Of a stretch of 64,000 nt of DNA, positions 56,819 through 64,000 are shown piece by piece. The translations under genes were made by a program, and so were the position numbers. The notes beneath the pieces were generated by a model. The model did no database searches and was not told where the DNA came from. It saw only the letters and a program-made list of their open reading frames with translations. The stretch is from CAVSQX01 sp963730225 (lineage in GTDB: Bacteria > Planctomycetota > Phycisphaerae > Tepidisphaerales > Tepidisphaeraceae): contig CAVSQX010000002.1 in the NCBI GenBank assembly GCA_963730225.1, forward strand, positions 434,001 to 498,000. Reading direction: 5' to 3'. Positions within the stretch are counted from its first letter, which is position 1. Every line of letters begins with the position of its first letter.

Positions 56819-57979
56819 ATGCCTGACCGTGCTGCGATTTTTGATGCCGTAATTAGAGCCAATAGCGAAGGAAAATACGGACGCCTTGACGGCGTTCCGG
56901 GCGACGAAGGCAGTCCAGAGCGATTCCTTTTCAATCACACTCGCAAGCAGATAGAAAAGCGAATCCCGCAAATCTTGCGACGGACAGATTCGATCAAATA
57001 CAGGCCCGGAATTCACTTCGATTTTGTGGACTGCTCTCAATTGAATGCCGTGGCATTCGCGCACGACTCATTCGGATACGTGGGAATCTTCAGGGGCACA
57101 ATCTATCTGCTTCACGATGTGTTTTGCCGCGTCTTTTCGCACCCTGCGATGTTCTTGCGGGCGGGGAATATTTCAGTCGAAATGATCAGGCCGATTCACT
57201 TCGAGAAACTATGCGATGATTATGAATATGTTAAGTCGCAAAGACCGCCAGATGTTGATCCGGTAGGCCACGTTTTGCCAATCGACGCGGACAGGTGCAA
57301 CTACGCAGCATTCACCGCGCTCATCGCGATTGACTTTCTTTCTGAACACGAACTTGGCCATCTGTGCTTCGGGCACCCCGAGTATCTGAACCGACTCGGC
57401 ATCGAAATCATTTCGGAACTCAGGCTAAAGAAAGGCAGCGGCCACCCGGGCAACCTAACTGCACAGGCGCTAGCGTATCAAGCGGACCATTTTGCACTTT
57501 CCACCAGTTTGGGTGCCGCTATGCGATCCGAATTCCCCAGCATTCCTAATCCACAGACCACGCAGGGCAAGATGTGCAGGCTGCTGCTCTGGCAGTTTGC
57601 AATTATGACAACATTTTGGATGTTCGGACTGGAATTTGACGAAAACGACATGGACGCCGAGGAGCATCCATTCCCAGTCGTGCGCATCGCGGCAATCCAA
57701 GCGGCAACGCATTCCTTACTGCGGCAAAAGTTTCCGGAGTTATCCGACTACTTCAATCAGGTGGCTGGCGACGTCGTCTTCGGTACGGCGAGAACGATGA
57801 AGGCGATAAGCGGCGAAATCGAAGACTCGAATTATTTACGTGCCGTTAAGGCGGCTAACGGACCAATCATCCACCACGTTAATCGAATCTGGAAACACCT
57901 GAAGGACATAGCCGGCGACATCGAGAAAACCAGCTTCATCGAGATTCCGAAGTTTGAAGAGCAGCCGATCGCCCAATGA
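56819..57979 (+). CDS. Putative zinc metallopeptidase-like protein, foreign-looking
   Basis: A 386-residue soluble protein starting MPDRAAIFDAVIRANSEGKY at 56819. The motif SEHELGHLCFGHPEY places H177, E178 and H181 as a zinc HExxH site, in a predicted helix (AFTALIAIDFLSEHELGHLC). About 45 residues on, ALAYQADHFALS gives D223 as a possible third ligand, as in M48-like or gluzincin-type layouts. The C-terminal half is helical (LLLWQFAIMTTFWMFGLEFD). No signal peptide. Family not recognised. Base composition is lower in GC than the neighbours and the gene is flanked by non-coding sequence, suggesting transfer. Cell defence or regulatory proteolysis are possible roles, unproven. Confidence 0.7.
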   Translation: MPDRAAIFDAVIRANSEGKYGRLDGVPGDEGSPERFLFNHTRKQIEKRIPQILRRTDSIKYRPGIHFDFVDCSQLNAVAFAHDSFGYVGIFRGTIYLLHDVFCRVFSHPAMFLRAGNISVEMIRPIHFEKLCDDYEYVKSQRPPDVDPVGHVLPIDADRCNYAAFTALIAIDFLSEHELGHLCFGHPEYLNRLGIEIISELRLKKGSGHPGNLTAQALAYQADHFALSTSLGAAMRSEFPSIPNPQTTQGKMCRLLLWQFAIMTTFWMFGLEFDENDMDAEEHPFPVVRIAAIQAATHSLLRQKFPELSDYFNQVAGDVVFGTARTMKAISGEIEDSNYLRAVKAANGPIIHHVNRIWKHLKDIAGDIEKTSFIEIPKFEEQPIAQ

Positions 57980-58394
57980 ATCTATCGGCTGCCCAACGAG
58001 TCAACAGAATCTCGGCATCACCAATGGAATTCGTGGGCATAACTTCGATTAAAAAGGTAGGCTCTCATTTGCAGGCAAAGCCCAAAAGTGTCGCATTCTG
58101 TGGCCTTGCACAACGGGAGCCAGCTACACAGCGCCTCGGTGGCCTGCGTAAGGAGATACGGGGGAGCCGCTGCTCTGCGTTTCATTCGCTAGGCTCGAAA
58201 TCTTGTTAAACTCTCCCAAACAAACGACTTATTGCCCAAGCAATCGAGCAATCCCTGTTTGAATCGAGACATGAGAAGTGGAATCTCGGCTTCAGTAAAA
58301 CTCGGTAATTTGCCAAACAAGGCCCACCGCCGTCCCGCTGCGCAAAGCGGAATGCGTCGCATTCCGTTGCAATCCGTTGCATCCAACCCAACGA
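57980..58394 (+). other. Gene-free spacer after the metallopeptidase-like gene
   Basis: About 415 bp with lower GC than the surroundings. Short frames on both strands have no recognisable content. ATTCCGTTGCAATCCGTTGCATCC near 58362-58385 is a small direct repeat. I see no terminator, RNA gene or mobile-element end. Confidence 0.4.
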
Positions 58395-60464
58395 TCATTT
58401 CGCCACCCGCCGATTCCCGCGCCCCTTGCTCTTCGGCTGCCAGATTTGCCGATCCTGCGGCTCGCCGTCGGGCGACAGCGAACCCCCGCTGCGGATCACC
58501 GGAGCACCTTTGATTTCGTTGATCTTGTCGCGCAACTGGGCCGCCCGCTCGAATTCCAGATTCTTCGCCGCGTCGAGCATCTCGGCCTCCAGCAGCCGAA
58601 CCAATTCGGTCTGATCCAGATTCTGCTCGCTCTCCTTCACCGCCGCGGCGACGGTTCGGCGGGCCTTCATCTCGGTTTCCAGACTGCTGCGAATCGCCTT
58701 CTGCACCGTCTGCGGCGTGATGCCGTGCGCCAGGTTGTACGCAATCTGCATCGTCCGCCGTCGAAACGTCTCGTCGATCGCCTTCTGCATCGCCGGGGTG
58801 ATCGTGTCGGCATACAGAATCACCTTGCTGTTCACGTTCCGCGCCGCTCGGCCGATCGTCTGAATCAGCGACGTTTCACTCCGCAAAAACCCCGCCTTGT
58901 CGGCATCGAGAATGCAGACCAGCGAAACCTCGGGAAGATCCAATCCCTCGCGCAGCAGGTTGATGCCCACCAGCACATCGAAGTCCCCGCGCCGTAGATC
59001 GGCCAGAATCTCCACGCGCTCCAGCGTCTGAATTTCGCTGTGCAGATACCGTCCGCGGATTCCCGCTTCTTGAATGTACGCCGACAAATCCTCCGCCAGC
59101 CGCTTGGTCAGCGCCGTCACCAGCACGCGCTCGCCAAGCGCCGTCCGCTCCTTGATCTGCGTCAGCAGGTGCGGCACCTGTCCCTGCGCCGGATGCACCA
59201 CGATTTCCGGATCGATCAAACCCGTCGGTCGAATCACCTGTTCGATCACCTCGCCGCCGGTGTTTTCCATCTCGATTTTGCCCGGCGTGGCGGTCACATA
59301 CACACACTGGTTGATTTCCTCGACGAATTCCTCGTACTTCAGCGGCCGATTGTCCAGCGCGCTGGGCAGCCGGAAGCCGTGCTCGACCAGCACTTCCTTC
59401 CGCTGCCGATCGCCGTTGTACATCGCCTTGATCTGCGGCAGCGTCACGTGCGATTCGTCGATGATGAGCAGGTAATCGTCGGGGAAATAATCGATCAGCG
59501 TGTACGGCTTCTCGCCCGGCTTGCGGCCGTCCAGATGCCGGCTGTAATTCTCGATGCCGGGGCAGACGCCCACTTCCATCAGCAGTTCGATGTCGTACTT
59601 CGTGCGGGCCAGCAGCCGCTGGGCTTCCAGCAATTTTCCCTGGCCGCGCAGGTGCACGACCTGTTTCTCAAGTTCCTCGCGGATCGATCGCACCGCCTCC
59701 GCCACCCGGTCGGGCGGCATCACGTAATGCACCGCCGGGTAAAGGAAAATCTGATCTTCGCTTTTGAGCAGTTCGCCGGTGAGCGGATTGATGGCGTCGA
59801 TGGTCGTGATCTGATCGCCGAAGAATTCGATACGATAGGCGAATTCCTCGTAGGATGGATGCAGCTCAACCACATCGCCGCGCACGCGGAAAGTGCCTCG
59901 CTTGAAGTCGATGTCGTTGCGGGCGTACTGAAGATCGATCAACCGGCGGAGCATCTGGTCGCGGTCGGTTTCGCCTTCCTTGCGGATCGCCAGCACGCTG
60001 TTGCGATATTCCCCCGGCGAACCCAGCCCAAAGATGCACGAGACGGATGCCACCAGCAGCACATCGCGCCGGCTGACCAGATTGCTGGTCGCCGCCAGTC
60101 GCAAACGATCCAGATCGTCGTTTCGGCTCGCGTCCTTCTCGATGTAGATGTCGCGCTGCGGAATGTACGCTTCGGGCTGATAGTAGTCGTAGTAACTGAC
60201 GAAATATCCAACCGCGTTGTGCGGGAACAGGTCCTTGAATTCCTCGTACAGCTGCGCCGCCAGAGTTTTGTTGTGGCTGATGACCAGCGTCGGCCGATTC
60301 AGCCGGGCGACGACGTGGGCCATCGAAAACGTTTTGCCCGAGCCGGTGACGCCCATCAGCGTCTGGAATTTTTTCCCTTGCGAAATGTCCGCCGCCAACT
60401 GCTCGATGGCTTTGGGCTGGTCGCCCTGCGGGGTTAGCGGACTGACAACCTGGAAATCCGGCAT
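58395..60464 (-). CDS. uvrB: Excinuclease ABC subunit B
   Basis: DNA-damage verification helicase of nucleotide excision repair, loading UvrC after UvrA. The ATG at 60464 (MPDFQVVSPLTPQGDQPKAI) gives 689 residues, the normal size. Motifs: Walker A GVTGSGKTF, SHNKTLAAQLYEEFKDLFPH, the damage-probing beta-hairpin region FVSYYDYYQPEAYIPQRDIY, DESHVTLPQ (DEAD-like), TATPGKIE, GINLLREGLDLPEVSLVCIL, QTIGRAARN, and the C-terminal UVR helix pair (AKNLEFERAAQLRDKINEIK) that contacts UvrC. The last residues are basic (KSKGRGNRRVAK). Two genes upstream on the same strand may be cotranscribed. Confidence 0.97.
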   Translation of the reverse strand: MPDFQVVSPLTPQGDQPKAIEQLAADISQGKKFQTLMGVTGSGKTFSMAHVVARLNRPTLVISHNKTLAAQLYEEFKDLFPHNAVGYFVSYYDYYQPEAYIPQRDIYIEKDASRNDDLDRLRLAATSNLVSRRDVLLVASVSCIFGLGSPGEYRNSVLAIRKEGETDRDQMLRRLIDLQYARNDIDFKRGTFRVRGDVVELHPSYEEFAYRIEFFGDQITTIDAINPLTGELLKSEDQIFLYPAVHYVMPPDRVAEAVRSIREELEKQVVHLRGQGKLLEAQRLLARTKYDIELLMEVGVCPGIENYSRHLDGRKPGEKPYTLIDYFPDDYLLIIDESHVTLPQIKAMYNGDRQRKEVLVEHGFRLPSALDNRPLKYEEFVEEINQCVYVTATPGKIEMENTGGEVIEQVIRPTGLIDPEIVVHPAQGQVPHLLTQIKERTALGERVLVTALTKRLAEDLSAYIQEAGIRGRYLHSEIQTLERVEILADLRRGDFDVLVGINLLREGLDLPEVSLVCILDADKAGFLRSETSLIQTIGRAARNVNSKVILYADTITPAMQKAIDETFRRRTMQIAYNLAHGITPQTVQKAIRSSLETEMKARRTVAAAVKESEQNLDQTELVRLLEAEMLDAAKNLEFERAAQLRDKINEIKGAPVIRSGGSLSPDGEPQDRQIWQPKSKGRGNRRVAK

Positions 60465-60495
60465 GACACAATCATAGAGGCCCGAACCGACAAAT

Positions 60496-60891
60496 TCATT
60501 TTTCGCCTTGGCCGGCGGGAAATTCCAGATACGGGCCCAGGCTCTGCGTCGTGGCGACGCCAATTCCCTTGAGCTTCAGCAGATCGCGCATCTGCGTGAA
60601 CGCTCGTTGCCCGGAATTGTGCTTTAGAAAATCCTCCCGATAAGCGACGATTTCGTCGGCGCGTTTTTCGCCGAGATTGGGAATGGCCGCCAGCGCAGCG
60701 GCGTCGGCGCTGTTGGGGTCGAGCCGATCCTGCAACTCGTTGAAGCGGGCTCCTTCGCTCGGCGGCGGATCGCTGACGCGTACGGGGTTCAGCGTAAATC
60801 GGATCGAAAGATACGCCAGCAAAATGACAACGACGAACAAAATCCCCCGGCGCTGCAAAGGGGTCCACACTTCCGGCAGGCGCAGCGGCAC
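60496..60891 (-). CDS. ComEA-like helix-hairpin-helix membrane protein
   Basis: A 131-residue protein starting with GTG (MPLRLPEVWTPLQRRGILFV). One transmembrane helix (RGILFVVVILLAYLSIRFTL) is followed by two helix-hairpin-helix motifs: LDPNSADAAALAAIPNLGEK with RADEIVAYRE, and FTQMRDLLKLKGIGVATTQS with LGPYLEF. This matches the DNA-binding part of ComEA, which helps take up DNA in competence, though a general DNA-binding role is equally possible. It sits three bases after the stop of the GH10-like gene and 31 bp before uvrB, so the three look like an operon. Confidence 0.85.
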   Translation of the reverse strand: MPLRLPEVWTPLQRRGILFVVVILLAYLSIRFTLNPVRVSDPPPSEGARFNELQDRLDPNSADAAALAAIPNLGEKRADEIVAYREDFLKHNSGQRAFTQMRDLLKLKGIGVATTQSLGPYLEFPAGQGEK

Positions 60892-60894
60892 GGA

Positions 60895-62412
60895 TTAGCC
60901 GCCCTTTCGGCCGTGCCAGGAATGGAATTTCTCCCGCATCTCCTGGAGCTTGACAAAGCCCGGCTTGGGGCGGAGCACATCGTCCAGCAAACCACCGCCC
61001 GGCAGTGAAGGGTGAATGTCGGCCAGGTTCGCCCAGGCGATGCTCTCCACGTACGGCTTGCTCAAGGCCATGTGATAGACAGCGTCCATCCATTCGGCCT
61101 GAAGTTCGGTGTCCCACGGCCGGCGCCATCGCCCGGCCAAAGTCGGATCGAGCCGGCCCTGCGAGCTGTCGTCGGGATCGGGCGTGTTCCGGCCCGGTGC
61201 GCCAACGGCCGTGATAAACAGCGGCCGGCCCAGCGTGGCGAATCGATCGAGCATGCAACTCAACTGGAATAGATCGCGCGTGAATCGGCCCTGCGAGGGA
61301 ACGCCCATTTCAATCTCGACCCCGAACGCTTCAAAATTAATTCCAGCTTGAGCGACCATTTCCGCATACAGCATCGGCGGAACCGCCGGGGATTTGCGGG
61401 CGTGATATTCGCCAAACGGCTGAGTCACCGTGATCAACGTGCGGGTGCTGGGAAGAATCGCTTTCACCTGTGAAACCAGCAGCCGGGTCAACTCGATGAT
61501 CTGCTCGAAGCTCAGCGAAAAAGCGGAATTGGTGTGCAGCCCAGCCACCACGTTCCACATGCTGACGGCTTTGCGGTAACGCTGAAGCATGTGCTGCACG
61601 TACTCGTAAGCCAATTCACGCACCGAATCGAAATCGTGTTCCCAGAGAAACATCCAGTCGGGCAGGTGCGATTCGTCGAGCTGAATCAGCGGACCGGCGA
61701 TGATCGGCACGCGCTTTTTGCTGAGCAACTCGACGCAATCGTCAACGGCGGTGGTATCGTACTTGTGTTCCTGCGGCTCCATCTGCCGCCAGGTCATGGG
61801 GACGATGGCGTAGTCGAAATTCCCCGACAGGATTTCGCGGTATTTTTCAGTGACCACCGTCGGATCGATTCGACAGCCGATGACGTGTCGGACAAACGCG
61901 CCGTTGGTTCGGCGGCGCTGAATGAGCAATTCGGCGTGAAACGCGCCCAGTTCCTCGGAAAGTTCGATGGCCAACGGCAGCGAATTGTCCGCCAGCGCGG
62001 CGGCCTGCACCGGCTCGTGCAGCAAACCCAGCGCATCGGAGAAAAGCTGCTGCGCTTCCCGAAATTTGGGCGTGAATTTTTCCGCCTTGGGAAAATCAAA
62101 AAGATTCCAATCCTCCTGTTTTTGCACGATCTTCATCAGCCGAAACCGGGCCAGTTCGACGTTAAGATTGTACGGCTGCGGCCTTGAGACCAGGCGGGTG
62201 GTTTCCAGAAAATAGCAGCCCAGCGGCCCCACATCCCACAGCAATCCGACGCCGATGGGCTGTTCATCGGGACGGCTCACGTGCAGCAGTCCATCCTCGA
62301 AAAAAATGTCCGCCTGCACCGGCAGGCTTTCGGGCCCCATGGCCACGGCGCCGACAGGTGTGAAGTTGGTCAACCGTTGACCATCGCGATAAATCTCGAA
62401 ACTTATGGGCAT
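60895..62412 (-). CDS. GH10-like protein lacking both catalytic glutamates
   Basis: A 505-residue protein starting MPISFEIYRDGQRLTNFTPV at 62412. The first 150 residues are beta-rich (a possible sugar-binding domain). The rest resembles the GH10 xylanase barrel: FDYAIVPMTWRQMEPQEHKY (strand with first-residue layout typical of GH10), KRVPIIAGPLIQLDESHLPD, RKAVSMWNVVAGLHTNSAFS, GVEIEMGVPSQGRFTRDLFQ and LGRPLFITAVGAPGR. In active GH10 the acid/base glutamate follows WDVVNE and the nucleophile sits in ITELD. Here the matching positions are G291 (WNVVAG) and A402 (ITAVGA). No signal peptide. It is probably not a classic xylanase; a binding or different catalytic role is open. Confidence 0.72.
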   Translation of the reverse strand: MPISFEIYRDGQRLTNFTPVGAVAMGPESLPVQADIFFEDGLLHVSRPDEQPIGVGLLWDVGPLGCYFLETTRLVSRPQPYNLNVELARFRLMKIVQKQEDWNLFDFPKAEKFTPKFREAQQLFSDALGLLHEPVQAAALADNSLPLAIELSEELGAFHAELLIQRRRTNGAFVRHVIGCRIDPTVVTEKYREILSGNFDYAIVPMTWRQMEPQEHKYDTTAVDDCVELLSKKRVPIIAGPLIQLDESHLPDWMFLWEHDFDSVRELAYEYVQHMLQRYRKAVSMWNVVAGLHTNSAFSLSFEQIIELTRLLVSQVKAILPSTRTLITVTQPFGEYHARKSPAVPPMLYAEMVAQAGINFEAFGVEIEMGVPSQGRFTRDLFQLSCMLDRFATLGRPLFITAVGAPGRNTPDPDDSSQGRLDPTLAGRWRRPWDTELQAEWMDAVYHMALSKPYVESIAWANLADIHPSLPGGGLLDDVLRPKPGFVKLQEMREKFHSWHGRKGG

Positions 62413-62509
62413 AGGGTTCGCAGGGCGAATCTTAACAAAGTGAAGGCGGGGAGGTAAGAAGGGGAGGGCACGCAGGCACGAAGTCACGGAGGCGCGAAGG
62501 AATGATAGA

Positions 62510-63082
62510 ATGGCAGAAATAAATTGGATCGTTCCCGCGTGGCTGGCGGGGGCTTGCGCCGTGATGATTTTGGTCGAGAAGGCGGGGGCGCCCACGACTT
62601 TGGTTTTGAATTTCAAAGGCGACGTGAAGCGCGAGACGCGCTGGCTGGCCCAATACGGCCAGGCCGTTTGCACCCTCGTGGCGGCTTGGTTGATTTTCCA
62701 GCTCGATCCGGGCCGGCGACGCTGGATCGCGCCGCTGCTGGTGGCCACGTTTGGAGCGTCGATCGTGGCCGCCATCATCAAACGTCTCTTCGGACGCGTG
62801 CGGCCAAATCGGGAAAATGCCGGAAAATTTATGGGCCCGACATGGCGGCATTCGAATTTCCGTGAGAGCTTTCCATCGAGCCACAGCGCCGCGGCCATGG
62901 CACTGTCGGGCGTTCTGGCCATCGCCTATCCGCGCGGAGCGATCATCTTCTGGACCTTGGCGCTGCTGTGCGCCGCGCTGCGATATGTGCTGGATGCTCA
63001 TTGGCTCAGCGATGTGCTGGGAGGATTGGCTCTGGGGTACGCGGCGGCGCAGTTGACGGTCCATGCGTTTGGAATGGGATGA
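62510..63082 (+). CDS. PAP2-family membrane phosphatase
   Basis: A 190-residue membrane protein starting MAEINWIVPAWLAGACAVMI, with AAGGAA as ribosome site. The three PAP2 motifs are in order: KRLFGRVRP (K-x6-RP), PSSHSA with the general-acid histidine, and RYVLDAHWLSDVLGG with the nucleophile histidine. Five or six helices surround them. Such enzymes remove phosphate from lipid substrates such as undecaprenyl pyrophosphate or phosphatidylglycerol phosphate. Its stop codon overlaps the start of the next gene (ATGA), so the two are translationally coupled. Confidence 0.93.
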   Translation: MAEINWIVPAWLAGACAVMILVEKAGAPTTLVLNFKGDVKRETRWLAQYGQAVCTLVAAWLIFQLDPGRRRWIAPLLVATFGASIVAAIIKRLFGRVRPNRENAGKFMGPTWRHSNFRESFPSSHSAAAMALSGVLAIAYPRGAIIFWTLALLCAALRYVLDAHWLSDVLGGLALGYAAAQLTVHAFGMG

Positions 63083-63717
63083 TTTGGAAATGGTCCACCG
63101 TGGCGGATCGAATCGCCGACGTGCTGCGCGACGCCGAAGCGCAGCTGCGGTTGGAGCAGGCGGTGTACGGATTGGACGCGCGGGATGAAATGCAATTGCA
63201 GTCGCTGCTCGCCGACGGGTTGCGGAAATGGTACGAGGTGGCGCGGGAGGCGCATTATCCATCAAGCTTGGGGGCGAAGCTGACGCATCGGCAGCGATGC
63301 GATCTGGTGCTGACGCCCGCCGGCCGGCCGCTGCGGATCGATTCCGCCCCGCCAACCCTGTTTGATCCACCCGATATCGCCGAGCCGGGCCAGGGGCTGT
63401 GGCTGGAAGTCAAGACGGCGTTTCAGTTCCGTGAAGGGGGCGTCATTCACGGCGGATACGGAGCGCAGTGGCGGCAGGCGGTTATTTCCGATTTGCGAAA
63501 AATGGAAAGCGAGCCCGCCATCCGCCGGGCGGGGCTGGTGCTGATCGTTTTCAACGAGTCGGCGGAAATCCTGGAAAAAGATTTGGCGCTTTTCGAAGCG
63601 TCACTGGCGGAAAAGGAAGTTTTGGCCGGCCAGGGATTGGTCCGAAGCATTCCAATTCTCGATCGGATCGGTCATCGCCTCTGCACGGCGGCATTTTGGC
63701 CGACTTTGCACCGCTGA
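63079..63717 (+). CDS. Unknown protein with a PD-(D/E)XK-like core
   Basis: A 212-residue soluble protein starting MIWKWSTVADRIADVLRDAE at the ATG that overlaps the PAP2 stop. After an N-terminal helical part (LEQAVYGLDARDEMQLQSLL), QRCDLVLTPAGR gives an aspartate on a strand and GLWLEVKTAFQF gives E-x-K on the next, the usual PD-(D/E)XK nuclease core. Later AVISDLRKMES and AGLVLIVFNESAE fit the remaining helix and strand. No known nuclease family was recognised. The coupling to a lipid phosphatase is odd for a nuclease and its role is unknown. Confidence 0.65.
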   Translation: MIWKWSTVADRIADVLRDAEAQLRLEQAVYGLDARDEMQLQSLLADGLRKWYEVAREAHYPSSLGAKLTHRQRCDLVLTPAGRPLRIDSAPPTLFDPPDIAEPGQGLWLEVKTAFQFREGGVIHGGYGAQWRQAVISDLRKMESEPAIRRAGLVLIVFNESAEILEKDLALFEASLAEKEVLAGQGLVRSIPILDRIGHRLCTAAFWPTLHR

Positions 63718-63809
63718 ATGGCCCCAAATTGCGTCCCTGAACCACGGCACGCGGATTGCATGATCTTCATGCGGGGGGATTGAAAGAAAAACGCCGAAAG
63801 GAGCCGGTT
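63718..63809 (+). other. Short spacer before a DUF1328 gene
   Basis: It holds the ribosome site GAAAGGAGCC at 63796-63805 for the next gene. CCACGGCACGCGGATTGCATG may be a regulatory region, but no clear promoter was recognised. Confidence 0.3.
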
Positions 63810-64000
63810 ATGCTTACCACGCTCGCAATTGGATCGTTGTTGGCCCAGGCCATGCCCGGCGGATTGATTTCGCTGGCGATCTTCTTTTTTCTCATCGCGA
63901 TCCTCGCCTACGTGCTTGGCGCCCGCGGCGTTGCGGGGATGAGCGCGGGAATCGGGCGGACGCTTTTGTTCGTCTTCCTGGTGCTGTTTCTGGTCACCGT
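63810..64000 (+). CDS. DUF1328-type small membrane protein (cut by window end)
   Basis: The ATG at 63810 follows GAAAGGAG. The visible 63 residues start MLTTLAIGSLLAQAMPGGLI and continue with FFLIAILAYVLGARGVAGMS then GIGRTLLFVFLVLFLVTV, two hydrophobic segments joined by the G-x-x-G-x-A-G turn typical of DUF1328 (YtjA-like) proteins, usually 50-60 residues long. The stop lies past the window. Function unknown; the family is often seen with stress-related small membrane proteins. The N-terminal 18 residues are longer than usual. Confidence 0.8.
   Translation, partial: MLTTLAIGSLLAQAMPGGLISLAIFFFLIAILAYVLGARGVAGMSAGIGRTLLFVFLVLFLVT

Noticed and set aside
58189..58398. A 69-residue minus-strand frame between the metallopeptidase and uvrB
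   Set aside because: No motif or ribosome site, and it overlaps the uvrB stop codon; too weak to call.

Overview
The window looks like a piece of a GC-rich planctomycete chromosome, most likely of the class Phycisphaerae. The main grounds are the cell-surface proteins. Three carry the N-terminal signature typical of planctomycete extracellular proteins (LEPRQLLS, LETRWLLS, MEQRVLLS), and two giant ones end in a type I dockerin pair followed by a VPEP-type PEP-CTERM sorting signal. A dnaG-rpoD pair, an Sdh complex with a large cytochrome b subunit, and polysaccharide-active proteins fit the same picture. No rRNA, tRNA, CRISPR array, transposase or phage gene was seen.

Layout. 1-2.6 kb: end of dnaG, rpoD with a strong terminator, and a small DUF3309 membrane protein. 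2.7-4.3 kb: a secreted GH44 glucanase. 4.4-8.0 kb (minus): phosphoketolase xfp and acetate kinase ackA, which together turn sugar phosphates into acetate plus ATP. 8.1-12.9 kb (minus): a nitrogen cluster of amt, an NhaD/ArsB-type permease, a P-II protein, two small unknown proteins and a second, shortened P-II-like protein, preceded by a near-consensus sigma-54 promoter and closed by a terminator. Divergent from it lies an NtrC-like regulator overlapping a KinB-like kinase (13.6-16.8 kb). 16.8-20.7 kb (minus): sdhC-sdhA-sdhB and a TPR-like protein. 21-32.8 kb: three very large surface proteins, two of them with 318-bp SD-repeat modules. 33-42.6 kb: sugar and envelope genes (UDP-sugar dehydrogenase, sugar epimerase, GT39 and GT9 glycosyltransferases) mixed with purC, a receiver-only regulator, a YcxB-like protein and unknowns. 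42.6-54.2 kb (minus): two giant dockerin/PEP-CTERM proteins, one with 579-bp modules. 54.4-64 kb: nadC, a decayed ECF sigma remnant, a nucleotidyltransferase pair, an isolated metallopeptidase-like gene, uvrB, a ComEA-like protein, a GH10-like protein without its catalytic glutamates, a PAP2 phosphatase coupled to a possible nuclease, and a DUF1328 protein cut by the window end.

Two things stand out across the window. At least nine genes that otherwise look intact are split by single small indels, several in G or C runs; this is more than normal decay would give and may reflect sequence error. Spacers also carry repeat families: heptamer tandem repeats, partly as inverted arms, and short GC-rich palindromes beginning GTTTAGCG.
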